Source: Fibrella forsythiae (lineage in GTDB: Bacteria; Bacteroidota; Bacteroidia; Cytophagales; Spirosomataceae). From it: 64,000 bases of DNA. Where the stretch lies: contig NZ_JAFMYW010000002.1 of NCBI RefSeq assembly GCF_017353175.1, forward strand, positions 124,001 to 188,000, given 5' to 3'. Both the position numbers and the translations under genes were made by a program. The notes under the pieces were generated by a model. It did no database searches. It was not told the DNA's origin and worked only from the letters and a program-made list of their open reading frames with translations. Below are positions 33,728 to 41,240 of this stretch, piece by piece (the first letter of the stretch is position 1; each line of letters starts with the position of its first letter).

Positions 33728-33735
33728 TAAGTTTG
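33728..33735 (+). promoter_or_regulatory. TAnnTTTG -7 element 4 nt before the LpxH-like ATG
   Basis: TAAGTTTG matches the -7 consensus exactly and lies four bases before the ATG at 33740. This is the third such case in the window. No -33 TTTG at the usual distance. Confidence 0.6.
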
Positions 33736-33739
33736 GGTC

Positions 33740-34606
33740 ATGAAACAGGCAACGCTGTTCAGGACCATTGTGTTATCCGACCTGCATCTCGGCACAGCCG
33801 GATCGAAGGCTAAAGAGGCAACGGATTTTCTGAAATACCATTCGTGTCAGAAGCTTATCCTCAACGGCGACATTATCGACGGCTGGCAGCTTCGCCAGCA
33901 CGGTGTCTGGAAGAAAAAACACACTGCTTTTTTTAAGGTCGTTTTAAAGCAAATCGTTCATCACGATACCAAAGTCATCTATCTCCGTGGTAATCATGAT
34001 GACTTTCTGGATCAGGTACTGCCGCTACAGGTCGGCCGCAATTTTCGTATCCAGCGCGATTATCTCCTCAAATCGGTTAACCCCGCCGGCGAGCGCAGCT
34101 TCTACGTTACCCATGGCGACGTGTTCGATTCGATCACCTCGCACATGAAATGGCTGGCCTACCTGGGCGATATAGGCTATACGTTCCTGCTTTGGGTCAA
34201 CAAACTCTATAATCAATATCGCGCGTGGCGAGGGTTGCCTTATTATTCGCTGTCGCAAACGGTGAAACAGCGCATCAAATCGGCGGTGAGCTACATCTCT
34301 GATTTCGAGGAAAAGCTGACCGAACTGGCCCGCGCCCGCCACTGCGATGGAATTATCTGCGGCCATATTCACCAGCCAGCCATTCGGCAAATCAACGGCC
34401 TCATTTACATGAACTCCGGCGACTGGGTTGAGTCGCTCAGTGCCCTGATTGAAGATCACGACGGTAACTGGAATCTGCTGTACTACTCATCCGATATGGC
34501 CGCGAGTGCCGGTAACGTACCTGACGATGCTGACGAAGGAATTCAACCAGATGATACGGAATCGATTCAACAGGTGATTTTAAACGACGTTTTCGCAAAA
34601 CGCTAA
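33740..34606 (+). CDS. LpxH-like metallophosphoesterase
   Basis: 288 residues of the calcineurin-type phosphoesterase fold, close to UDP-2,3-diacylglucosamine hydrolases of lipid A synthesis. Metal-binding motifs are SDLHLG (Asp14, His16), NGDIID (Asp44), RGNHDD (Asn85, His86), THGD and GHIHQP. The C-terminal 30 residues are acidic and dispensable-looking. Bacteroidota often carry several LpxH-like proteins, so it may act on another lipid-linked pyrophosphate. The gene is followed after 6 bp by a glycosyltransferase, making a two-gene operon likely; both may modify lipid-linked sugars. Confidence 0.85.
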   Translation: MKQATLFRTIVLSDLHLGTAGSKAKEATDFLKYHSCQKLILNGDIIDGWQLRQHGVWKKKHTAFFKVVLKQIVHHDTKVIYLRGNHDDFLDQVLPLQVGRNFRIQRDYLLKSVNPAGERSFYVTHGDVFDSITSHMKWLAYLGDIGYTFLLWVNKLYNQYRAWRGLPYYSLSQTVKQRIKSAVSYISDFEEKLTELARARHCDGIICGHIHQPAIRQINGLIYMNSGDWVESLSALIEDHDGNWNLLYYSSDMAASAGNVPDDADEGIQPDDTESIQQVILNDVFAKR

Positions 34607-34612
34607 CCAACT

Positions 34613-35746
34613 ATGCGCTTCCTATTTGTTATTCAGGGTGAAGGCCGAGGGCATCTGACCCAGGCTATATCGCTGGCGCAGATTCTTCAGGCCGCCGGAC
34701 ACAGCGTAGTTCGGGCCATGGTCGGGCTGGCTGACCGTCGGCCGATTCCTGCCTTTTTTGCCGAACAGTTTCCAGCCCCGTACACGCCCCTGACTACGCC
34801 CGAACTGGTTTACTGCCCCACCACAAACTGTCTGAATCTAGGCGCTACGCTACGGCGGGCGGTTACACAACTGGGTACGTTCCGGAGCAGTATGCGGCAG
34901 TTGAACCAGGTTATCGAGCAGGAACGCCCGGATGTGGTGATCAATTTTTTTGAACTCTTATGCGGCCTGACGTATGCCTTTCATAAGCCAGCGGTTCCTG
35001 TGATCAGCGTGGCGCATCAGTTTATGGCGCTGCACCCCGATTTTCTTTTTCCTGCAAAGAAAAGGCTCGATAAAGCGTCGTTTCTGGCGTTGGTTCGGCT
35101 TAATGCCATTGGCTCTTCGGAATTGCTTGGTCTATCATTCGATCAGCAGTCTGATGTACCTGAGCGGCGGTTACGGGTAGTACCGCCCTTGTTGCGAAGT
35201 GAAGTCATGACGCTCAAGCCAACCAACGAATCGTTTTTTCTGGCCTATACCACACAAGCTGGCTTGCGTTCTGTGGTGTATGGGGCACATCATCAGCAAC
35301 CCGGGCAATCGCTTCGCTACTACCACGCCGGTGTAGGTAACCCGGAAGAACAGGTTGACGATACGTTGACGGAGTGCAAACTCGACGGACAGCGGTATTT
35401 GACTGATATGGCTCGTTGTAATGCCGTGATTACAACGGCGGGGTTCGAATCAGTTTGTGAGGCGATGTATCTGGGTAAACCAGTGTTGATGATGCCACAG
35501 CCGAATCACTACGAACAGGCCTGTAACGCCCTCGACGGGCAGCGGGCGGGCGCTGGTATTGCTTCCGATACGTTCGATTTACCCCGATTGATTGGTTATC
35601 TATCTGAACATGATACGAAGGCCAACAAACGATTTCGTCAATGGCAAAGTCGGGTTAGTGGCTTATTTCTGGCGTCGCTAAGCCGGGCTGCCAACCCGCA
35701 AAAGACTGGTCAGTCGCAACGGACCGGCCGCGTTCAGACAGCTTGA
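34613..35746 (+). CDS. GT-B glycosyltransferase (MurG/Glyco_trans_1_3-like)
   Basis: 377 residues. N-terminal GEGRGHLTQAISLAQIL (residues about 9-25) is the Gly-rich acceptor-side loop of MurG-type GT-B enzymes. The C-terminal half has ITTAGFESVCEAMYLGKPVLMMP (about 270-292), the donor-nucleotide site. There are no transmembrane helices. The donor and acceptor are unknown. It starts 6 bp after the LpxH-like gene and probably shares its transcript. Confidence 0.87.
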   Translation: MRFLFVIQGEGRGHLTQAISLAQILQAAGHSVVRAMVGLADRRPIPAFFAEQFPAPYTPLTTPELVYCPTTNCLNLGATLRRAVTQLGTFRSSMRQLNQVIEQERPDVVINFFELLCGLTYAFHKPAVPVISVAHQFMALHPDFLFPAKKRLDKASFLALVRLNAIGSSELLGLSFDQQSDVPERRLRVVPPLLRSEVMTLKPTNESFFLAYTTQAGLRSVVYGAHHQQPGQSLRYYHAGVGNPEEQVDDTLTECKLDGQRYLTDMARCNAVITTAGFESVCEAMYLGKPVLMMPQPNHYEQACNALDGQRAGAGIASDTFDLPRLIGYLSEHDTKANKRFRQWQSRVSGLFLASLSRAANPQKTGQSQRTGRVQTA

Positions 35747-35748
35747 TG

Positions 35749-35880
35749 CAGTTATCAATGGGTAGGTATTGGCTGGTATAGGTACCCAGGTACGTTCCTC
35801 ACCGGCGCAATTGAGAGGCATGCGCACTGCTGCTGTTCAGTGTTAAATGATAACTGATCTCTCATTATTGATAACTGATC
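35749..35880. repeat. Three copies of an ATTGATAACTG-type repeat
   Basis: An inverted copy CAGTTATCAAT (35749-35759) and two direct copies of TGATAACTGATC (35848-35859 and 35869-35880), the direct pair exactly 21 bp apart, two helical turns. The last copy overlaps the -33 region of the downstream gene's promoter, so the pair could be an operator; the outer inverted copies also make a 129-bp inverted repeat. Confidence 0.75.
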
Positions 35881-35897
35881 GGAATTGCGCAATTTTG
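35867..35897 (+). promoter_or_regulatory. Candidate promoter of the penicillin acylase gene
   Basis: ATTG (35867-35870), 19 bp, then CAATTTTG (35890-35897): one mismatch in each Bacteroidota box and the canonical spacing. The start codon is 20 bp further on. Confidence 0.5.
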
Positions 35898-35917
35898 GCC
35901 CAAATAGGTCACTTTCT

Positions 35918-38341
35918 ATGCGTATTCTAAAAGCTGCTCTCTCTACCTTCATTGCCGTTGCGCTCATCTATGCCCTGAACCGCAGTTGGGGGGCTGTTCC
36001 GGCAGTTGGGCCGTTACTTAGTCCGTTTACCGGATTCTGGCAGAACGCAGAAAAACCAGACCAGCTTCAGGCGAAGGAGATAGACCTTGACGGTACTCGT
36101 GAGCCCGTTGAGGTTGTGTTCGACAGCCTGCATATTCCGCACGTTTTTGCCAGGAACGACTATGACGCCTACTTTGCACAAGGCTATCTGACGGCTCGTG
36201 ACCGGCTATGGCAAATGGAATTTCAGACTCATGCCGCGGCTGGTCGCCTGAGTGAAATTGTGGGGGATCGTGCCATTGAACTTGATCGATACAACCGTCG
36301 CCTTGGTATGGGGTTCGCCGCCGAAAAGTCAGTCGCGTTCATGATGGACGATCCGCGGACCAGGGAAACGGTTGATGCCTATACGGCCGGAATTAATGCA
36401 TACATCGCGCAACTAAAGCCCGCTGATTACCCGCTGGAATACAAGTTGCTTGGTTATGCACCAGAGCCCTGGCAACCGATCAAGTGTGCTTATTTCCTTA
36501 AATACATGTCGGGTGTGTTGGCGTTGGGTGCTGATGATGTAGCCATGACCAATATTCTGGCTAAGTTCGGCCCCGACGTTACCCGTGATCTTTTTCCTGA
36601 TTACCCGCACAAAGAAGACCCGATTATTCCAGTTGGGACAAAGTGGGATTTTCTACCGGTTTATTACCTTAAGTCGCCTAAAAACCCAAAGCCAGGTAAA
36701 GGTGATTTTGCCATGAACTGGCCGAGGCATGATCCGGCTATTGGCTCAAATAACTGGGCTGTTGGCGCTGAGAAGTCGGCTACTGGCTACCCAATACTGG
36801 CCAATGACCCACATCTGTCGCTTAGTTTACCTTCTATTTGGTATCTGATTCAGCTTCATACACCAACCATGAATGTTATGGGAGCATCAATGCCCGGTTC
36901 ACCTGGCGTTATTGGTGGGTTCAACGAGAACATTGCGTGGGGGGAAACCAACGTGGGCTCTGACGTTCTTGATTTTTACAAGATCAAGTTCAAAGACAAC
37001 AGCCGGCAAGAATATTGGTACGACAATAAGTGGAAACCCGTTACCCGCCGAATTGAAACGGTGAAGGTGAAAGGTAAACCCGACGTGATTGATACCGTAT
37101 TATACACGCACCACGGGCCGGTTATGTATACGCAGGGCCAAAAGTCATTCGCCAGAAATTTTCCGGTTGGGTATGCCGTGCGTTGGGTGGCCCATGATGC
37201 CGCCAATGAGCTACTTTGCTTTTACCTGCTCAATCGGGCCAAAAACCATGATGATTATCGGGAAGCCATGCTGTCGTATGGTTCGCCTGCACAGAATTTC
37301 GTGTTTGCTGACGTACATAAAGACATCGCCATTTCGCCGAACGGCCGTTTTCCGCTGAAAAAGAAAGAGCAGGGCAAATTTCTGCTCGATGGCACGAACC
37401 CCGCTGATGATTGGCTGGCTTATATTCCAGCTGTTCATAATCCGCATGTAAAGAATCCAACGCGCGGTTTTGTTTCGTCGGCAAACCAATCGTCAACCGA
37501 TCCAACGTACCCGTACTACTTGAACTGGCAGTTTGCGCCACCTGAGCGCGGCATGCGTATTAACCAGCGCCTTACGGCAATGGGAAAAGCCACAGTTGAT
37601 AGCATGGCGAAGCTGCAATACGATAACTACAACCTGCGGGCGGCTAATCTATTGCCAAAGCTGCTGGTTCAGGTACGTTCAGGTACGTTATCAGCACCGC
37701 AACAGCAGGCATTGAAGACGGTTCAGCAATGGCGTTTCAATAATGATATTGCCGAAGTAGGAGCCACCATCTTCGTTGAATGGGAAAAGCGGTTTATGGA
37801 TGCACTCTGGGCCGATGATATGCCCGATGCTGATACACTCCCTATGAAAATGCCCTCTGCCGACAGAACAATGCGCATGATCGACGAAAACCCAGCGGCT
37901 CGCTGGGTAGATGATAGCCGTACGCCTGCCCGCGAAACATTGGCCGATATTGTTACCCGTAGTTTTCAGATAACGGTTGACACCCTTACGAAACGGCATG
38001 GACCACAGGGTAATGCATGGCAATGGGCTACCACAAAGGCCACGCGTATTGCTCATCTGGCTCGCCTCGATGCACTCAGTGCGATGAATGTACAGGTAGG
38101 AGGGGGTACGTCCGTTGTCAACGCGACTACAACCCGAACCGGTCCTTCCTGGCGACTTGTAGTGGCTTTAGGACCAACTCCAAAAGGGTACGCTGCGTTG
38201 CCGGGCGGGCAATCTGGCAATCCGGGTAGTCATTATTACCTGAACATGCTGGAGCCCTGGCGTCGTGGGCAGCTTACACCCCTCCAATTCATGACTAGTC
38301 CAACCGCAGCGGGTACGTCTGTTCACTGGCAACTCAAATAA
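35918..38341 (+). CDS. Penicillin acylase-family N-terminal nucleophile hydrolase
   Basis: About 807 residues from ATG 35918. One N-terminal membrane helix or uncleaved signal (about 5-22). Then the alpha chain with REPVEVVFDSLHIPHVFARN and YAQGYLTARDRLWQME-type motifs, and the self-processing site before Ser277 in AIGSNNWAVG, the N-terminal nucleophile of the beta chain. Conserved ILANDPHL, PGVIGGFNENIAWG and a late YLNMLEPWR follow. The family hydrolyses amides including penicillin G and acyl-homoserine lactones; quorum quenching is possible but unproven. An earlier TTG in frame at 35885 lies inside the promoter and is rejected. A tandem CAGGTACGTT duplication lies at 37670-37689. Confidence 0.9.
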   Translation: MRILKAALSTFIAVALIYALNRSWGAVPAVGPLLSPFTGFWQNAEKPDQLQAKEIDLDGTREPVEVVFDSLHIPHVFARNDYDAYFAQGYLTARDRLWQMEFQTHAAAGRLSEIVGDRAIELDRYNRRLGMGFAAEKSVAFMMDDPRTRETVDAYTAGINAYIAQLKPADYPLEYKLLGYAPEPWQPIKCAYFLKYMSGVLALGADDVAMTNILAKFGPDVTRDLFPDYPHKEDPIIPVGTKWDFLPVYYLKSPKNPKPGKGDFAMNWPRHDPAIGSNNWAVGAEKSATGYPILANDPHLSLSLPSIWYLIQLHTPTMNVMGASMPGSPGVIGGFNENIAWGETNVGSDVLDFYKIKFKDNSRQEYWYDNKWKPVTRRIETVKVKGKPDVIDTVLYTHHGPVMYTQGQKSFARNFPVGYAVRWVAHDAANELLCFYLLNRAKNHDDYREAMLSYGSPAQNFVFADVHKDIAISPNGRFPLKKKEQGKFLLDGTNPADDWLAYIPAVHNPHVKNPTRGFVSSANQSSTDPTYPYYLNWQFAPPERGMRINQRLTAMGKATVDSMAKLQYDNYNLRAANLLPKLLVQVRSGTLSAPQQQALKTVQQWRFNNDIAEVGATIFVEWEKRFMDALWADDMPDADTLPMKMPSADRTMRMIDENPAARWVDDSRTPARETLADIVTRSFQITVDTLTKRHGPQGNAWQWATTKATRIAHLARLDALSAMNVQVGGGTSVVNATTTRTGPSWRLVVALGPTPKGYAALPGGQSGNPGSHYYLNMLEPWRRGQLTPLQFMTSPTAAGTSVHWQLK

Positions 38342-38347
38342 GCGTGG

Positions 38348-38416
38348 AGCGCCGAAGCTTCAGCTTCAGTAATAAACAGGTATTCATTGAACTCCCGAAG
38401 TTGATGCTTCGGTGCT
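38348..38416. repeat. Imperfect 20-bp inverted repeat
   Basis: AGCGCCGAAGCTTCAGCTTC (38348-38367) pairs at 17 of 20 positions with the reverse complement of 38397-38416, around a 29-base loop. It lies between the penicillin acylase gene and a small membrane-protein gene; no T-run follows. Confidence 0.75.
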
Positions 38417-38429
38417 ACATACATAATTT

Positions 38430-38789
38430 ATGGTCCCTATCCTTTTAATCGCGTTGCTGAGTCTGCTGGCCCAACTCGTATTACCCTGGTGGAGCGTCGC
38501 ACTGGTTGCGTTTGCTTTTTGCTTTGGCCGACCTGTAAGTGGTGGCCGTTCGTTTTTATACAGTTTTCTAGGTGTTGGTCTGGTTTGGCTAGGCTATGCA
38601 CTGCTGCAGCATAGTCAGTCGGGAGGAATTCTGACCAGCCGTATGAGTGAGGTGATAAAATTGCCGCCAACGCCTATCTATTTACTCGTAATTACTCCGC
38701 TGCTTGCTGGTTTAGTGGCCGGATTTGCTGGACTGTCAGGTTATTGGGTTCGGCAAACCGTATTACCGACCGTAGCCGTAAAATCGTAG
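38430..38789 (+). CDS. Small membrane protein of unknown function
   Basis: 119 residues with three or four hydrophobic helices (about 2-30, 40-60, 80-105) and a short polar connector (QHSQSGGILTSRMSEVIK). It begins ATG at 38430. No family is recognised, though similar short proteins occur beside OmpH-like genes in Cytophagales to my knowledge; this is not certain. It precedes the OmpH/Skp-like gene by 36 bp on the same strand, so the two are probably co-transcribed. Confidence 0.7.
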   Translation: MVPILLIALLSLLAQLVLPWWSVALVAFAFCFGRPVSGGRSFLYSFLGVGLVWLGYALLQHSQSGGILTSRMSEVIKLPPTPIYLLVITPLLAGLVAGFAGLSGYWVRQTVLPTVAVKS

Positions 38790-38825
38790 CTTTGTCATAC
38801 AAACCAATTTATAATCATTTAGCTC

Positions 38826-39425
38826 GTGAAGAATGCATCTCTGGCGATCAATATAGTGCTCGCCATCGCCGTAGCCGTACTGTACTATCTCCATTTCAAG
38901 GAACATAAGTCAGATGCTGACGTAAAAGAAACTCCTAAACTTGTTGAAGGCCGTAAACTGGTCTATGTGAACATCGACTCGTTGGCTTCTAATTACGACT
39001 ATTTCAAAGACACCCGGAAGGTGCTCGAAAGCAAACAATATCAGTTAGAGAATGATATTCAGACGCGGGGTCGGTCGTTACAAAACGAAGTGGCCTTCTT
39101 TCAGCAACGGGCACAAACCATGACGCAGGAGCAGGGTCGTGCTGCCCAGGCATCTTTAGAGAAGAAAAACCAGGATCTGATGGCTTATCGTGAGCAGGCT
39201 GCCCAAGGTTTAGCTATGGAAAAAGCCAAAAAAGATGAAGAGCTGTATAACCAAATCTTCGATTACCTGAAGAAGGTAAATGGCCAAAACAAGTATGAAA
39301 TGGTGCTGGGCTACCAGAAAGGAGGAAACATCCTTTTCGCTGATGGTGGCAGCGATGCCACGAAGCGTATCATTGATGGCCTCAACAAAGAGTATAAAGA
39401 GAAACAGGCTGCTGCCAAAAAATAG
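38826..39425 (+). CDS. OmpH/Skp-family periplasmic chaperone-like protein
   Basis: 199 residues starting at GTG 38826 (MKNASLAINIVLAIAVAVLYY). A single N-terminal hydrophobic segment acts as a signal anchor. Residues about 45-170 form the Skp pattern: a strand VYVNIDSL, then a long charged coiled coil (QYQLENDIQTRGRSLQNEV ... AKKDEELYNQIF), and the closing strands with NGQNKYEMVLGYQKGGNILFA. Skp-type trimers hold unfolded outer-membrane proteins. Unlike classical Skp it may stay anchored in the inner membrane, since the segment lacks an obvious signal peptidase site. Confidence 0.85.
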   Translation: MKNASLAINIVLAIAVAVLYYLHFKEHKSDADVKETPKLVEGRKLVYVNIDSLASNYDYFKDTRKVLESKQYQLENDIQTRGRSLQNEVAFFQQRAQTMTQEQGRAAQASLEKKNQDLMAYREQAAQGLAMEKAKKDEELYNQIFDYLKKVNGQNKYEMVLGYQKGGNILFADGGSDATKRIIDGLNKEYKEKQAAAKK

Positions 39426-39449
39426 ATTTTTAATTAATTTGACAAAAAA

Positions 39450-39477
39450 GCCAACTTACAGGTAAGTTGGCTTTTTT
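39450..39477. terminator. Terminator of the OmpH-like gene
   Basis: Perfect 9-bp stem GCCAACTTA / TAAGTTGGC (39450-39458, 39463-39471), preceded by AAAAAA and followed by TTTTTT, so it could work in both directions. Confidence 0.93.
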
Positions 39478-39612
39478 GTGGCATAAATTTTGTGATATGT
39501 TACCGGTATGGGCGAAAGATGTAAGCAAGATTGTTTTCTGTGACGAAAAGGCGAATTATGACCTTTTACATTAAAATTAGGCCGGTCTTTAATCGGTCCG
39601 GCATTGTTTTTG

Positions 39613-39826
39613 CCCTAAAATAAGTGCCTCACGTTGGTGCCTGCACAAGGCCGACGTCTACATCGCTCTGGCTGGTCGATGCCGTATTGGGTCCTGAGGC
39701 TGTGGCTTCAATGCCATGTGTAAGCGCGAGCTTTTACATGAAACGTTGGCCAGCCGGGCGACTTTCTAACGGTTTAGCGAGTATTTGGTAAACTTTCCGA
39801 ACCCTGGTCTCACGACCGGGGTTTTC
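39613..39826 (+). ncRNA. Candidate structured non-coding RNA upstream of smpB
   Basis: The 500-bp stretch 39426-39925 has no credible ORF. After the OmpH-like terminator at 39450-39477 a second strong terminator occurs at 39800-39825, which implies an independent transcript between them. Pairings seen: TCGCTCTGGCTGG (from 39663) with CCAGCCGGGCGA (from 39751), a CATGTGTAA / TTTTACATG hairpin (39714-39740), GTTTA / TAAAC (39772-39793), and GCCT / AGGC near 39639-39651. Size near 200 nt recalls 6S RNA, but conserved 6S, tmRNA, RNase P or SRP signatures were not recognised. The 5' end is not fixed. Confidence 0.45.
39800..39825 (+). terminator. Strong terminator of the unassigned transcript
   Basis: Stem AACCCTGGTC / GACCGGGGTT (39800-39809, 39814-39823; one G-T pair), loop TCAC, then TTTTC. 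No protein-coding gene ends nearby. Confidence 0.85.
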
Positions 39827-39925
39827 TTGTTTACACAGTATCACGAAATCAGGTACGTTATTGGCTGGAATCCCCAGACCTAGAATGGACCGATCACTTT
39901 GTAACCACCTAATGCCCTTTCTTGA

Positions 39926-40393
39926 ATGGCCAGTACAGCAATTGTTAAACAAGTTGACATTCGAAACCGCAGGGCCTCGTTTGAATACGCTTTTATAGAG
40001 ACGTATTCTGCCGGGTTAGTCCTTACGGGTACCGAGATAAAGTCGATCCGGCAGGGGAAAGTAAATCTCCAAGATGCGTATTGTCTGTTTTTAAACGACG
40101 AATTATATGTGAGGCAGATGAGTGTATCATCTTATACGGAAGGAACATATAATAATCATGAGCCTCTGCGTGATCGTAAATTACTGTTAACCAAGCGTGA
40201 ACTCCGTAAGCTTGCCGAAAAGTTAAAAGATCAGGGCCTAACAATTGTGCCTGTACGCTTGTATACTAATCCAAGAGGTTTTGCCAAACTGGATATTGCG
40301 CTGGCAAAAGGCAAAAAGATGTTCGATAAGCGAGACAGCATCAAAGAGCGCGACGTTACACGAAACATACAACGTGGTGAGTATGATGGATAA
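39926..40393 (+). CDS. smpB: SsrA-binding protein SmpB
   Basis: 155 residues. Binds tmRNA and delivers it to stalled ribosomes for trans-translation. Signature parts are NRRASFEYAFIETYSAGLVL, GTEIKSIRQGKVNLQDAYC, the beta-barrel VRQMSVSSYTEG, and RKLLLTKRELRKL with a basic C-terminal tail KRDSIKERDVTRNIQR. The tmRNA gene itself (ssrA) was not recognised in the window. The ATG at 39926 (MASTAIVKQVDI) is the family start. The upstream 500 bp hold a candidate RNA. Confidence 0.95.
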   Translation: MASTAIVKQVDIRNRRASFEYAFIETYSAGLVLTGTEIKSIRQGKVNLQDAYCLFLNDELYVRQMSVSSYTEGTYNNHEPLRDRKLLLTKRELRKLAEKLKDQGLTIVPVRLYTNPRGFAKLDIALAKGKKMFDKRDSIKERDVTRNIQRGEYDG

Positions 40394-40493
40394 ACAGGGC
40401 TGAAGGCAACACGAAATTTAACGGCGCGTCGGACTTGGGGAAATGTGGATAAGTATGTAAATTGCTACGAAACAGAGGACTTACAACCGACAC

Positions 40494-41012
40494 ATGGGCA
40501 GGAAAGTTTTAGTCTTAAATCAAGATTACAGTGCGCTTAGCATCTGTTCCGTACCTAAAGCATTTTTGCTGGTTTATCTGAGCAAAGCTGAACTTGTTGC
40601 TGAATCGGAGGCCTTATTTCTCCGAACCGTTGACAAAGAGTTTCCGATGCCAACTGTTATTCGACTACATCGTTATGTACACCTCCCTTATAAAGGTGTT
40701 ATGCTGACCCGGCAGAATATTTTTAGACGTGACGGTCACTTGTGCCAATACTGCGGTACTACCGATGATCTCACTCTTGATCACGTTATTCCAAAATCGA
40801 GGGGAGGTAAGACGAACTGGGATAACCTATTAACAGCCTGTAAGCGCTGTAATTCCCGCAAAGGTGATTTTACGCCGGAAGAAGCGAATATGCGAATGCG
40901 TCACAAACCGTTCAAACCTTCTTTCATTGTTTTCCTGCGAGAATTTTCTGGTGTTCTGGATGACAGCTGGATGCCTTTTTTAAGCAACAAGCGAGAGCGA
41001 ATGTATGACTAA
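40494..41012 (+). CDS. HNH endonuclease family protein
   Basis: 172 residues. N-terminal half has VLVLNQDYSALSICSVPKA; the HNH zinc-finger nuclease domain follows with CQYC (about 84-87), LDHVIPKSRGGKTNWDNL and CKRCNSRKG. This conserved single-copy HNH protein occurs in many bacteria as a non-mobile gene, with no known role beyond predicted DNA cleavage. It is not part of a mobile element here. It is the only gene between smpB and rpsA and has its own terminator. Confidence 0.9.
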   Translation: MGRKVLVLNQDYSALSICSVPKAFLLVYLSKAELVAESEALFLRTVDKEFPMPTVIRLHRYVHLPYKGVMLTRQNIFRRDGHLCQYCGTTDDLTLDHVIPKSRGGKTNWDNLLTACKRCNSRKGDFTPEEANMRMRHKPFKPSFIVFLREFSGVLDDSWMPFLSNKRERMYD

Positions 41013-41016
41013 CTGG

Positions 41017-41043
41017 AAAACCCGGCCTGAAGCCGGGTTTTTT
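41017..41043 (+). terminator. Terminator of the HNH gene
   Basis: Perfect 10-bp stem AAAACCCGGC / GCCGGGTTTT (41017-41026, 41032-41041) ending in TTTTTT. Confidence 0.93.
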
Positions 41044-41102
41044 GTTGACCCTTAATAAGTTAACAAATTAAGCTGACTGAACCTTTTCTGAACTACACTT
41101 GC

Positions 41103-41110
41103 TATCTTTG
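41103..41110 (+). promoter_or_regulatory. -7 element and structured leader of rpsA
   Basis: TATCTTTG (exact TAnnTTTG). The predicted start is about 41116, leaving a 125-base 5' leader with several stems (CCTTTTCATAAAGG; TCAGCC / GGCTGA at about 41184-41210). S1 commonly represses its own translation, so the leader may be the target; that is inference. Confidence 0.6.
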
Positions 41111-41240
41111 CAGTCCTTTTCATAAAGGGAGCGTTTAGGCCATGAAAAGCCATACTAAGCGCTTGGTCATGTTTAATCAAAATTCAGCCCGCGCTGACCC
41201 TGCAGGCTGACGTAACATTGGGTCGCGTTAAACTAGTTGT

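Noticed and set aside
39613-39826. Assignment of the candidate RNA as 6S, tmRNA, RNase P or SRP RNA
   Set aside because: Length would fit 6S, but no diagnostic conserved motif of any of these was recognised, so it is left unnamed.
40444-40452. TGTGGATAA, a perfect DnaA box in the smpB-HNH spacer
   Set aside because: A single box with no AT-rich unwinding element or dnaA gene; a chance match or minor DnaA site.
40494-41012. HNH gene as a homing endonuclease or phage gene
   Set aside because: It is flanked by smpB and rpsA, has its own terminator and the form of a widespread chromosomal family; no intron or intein context.
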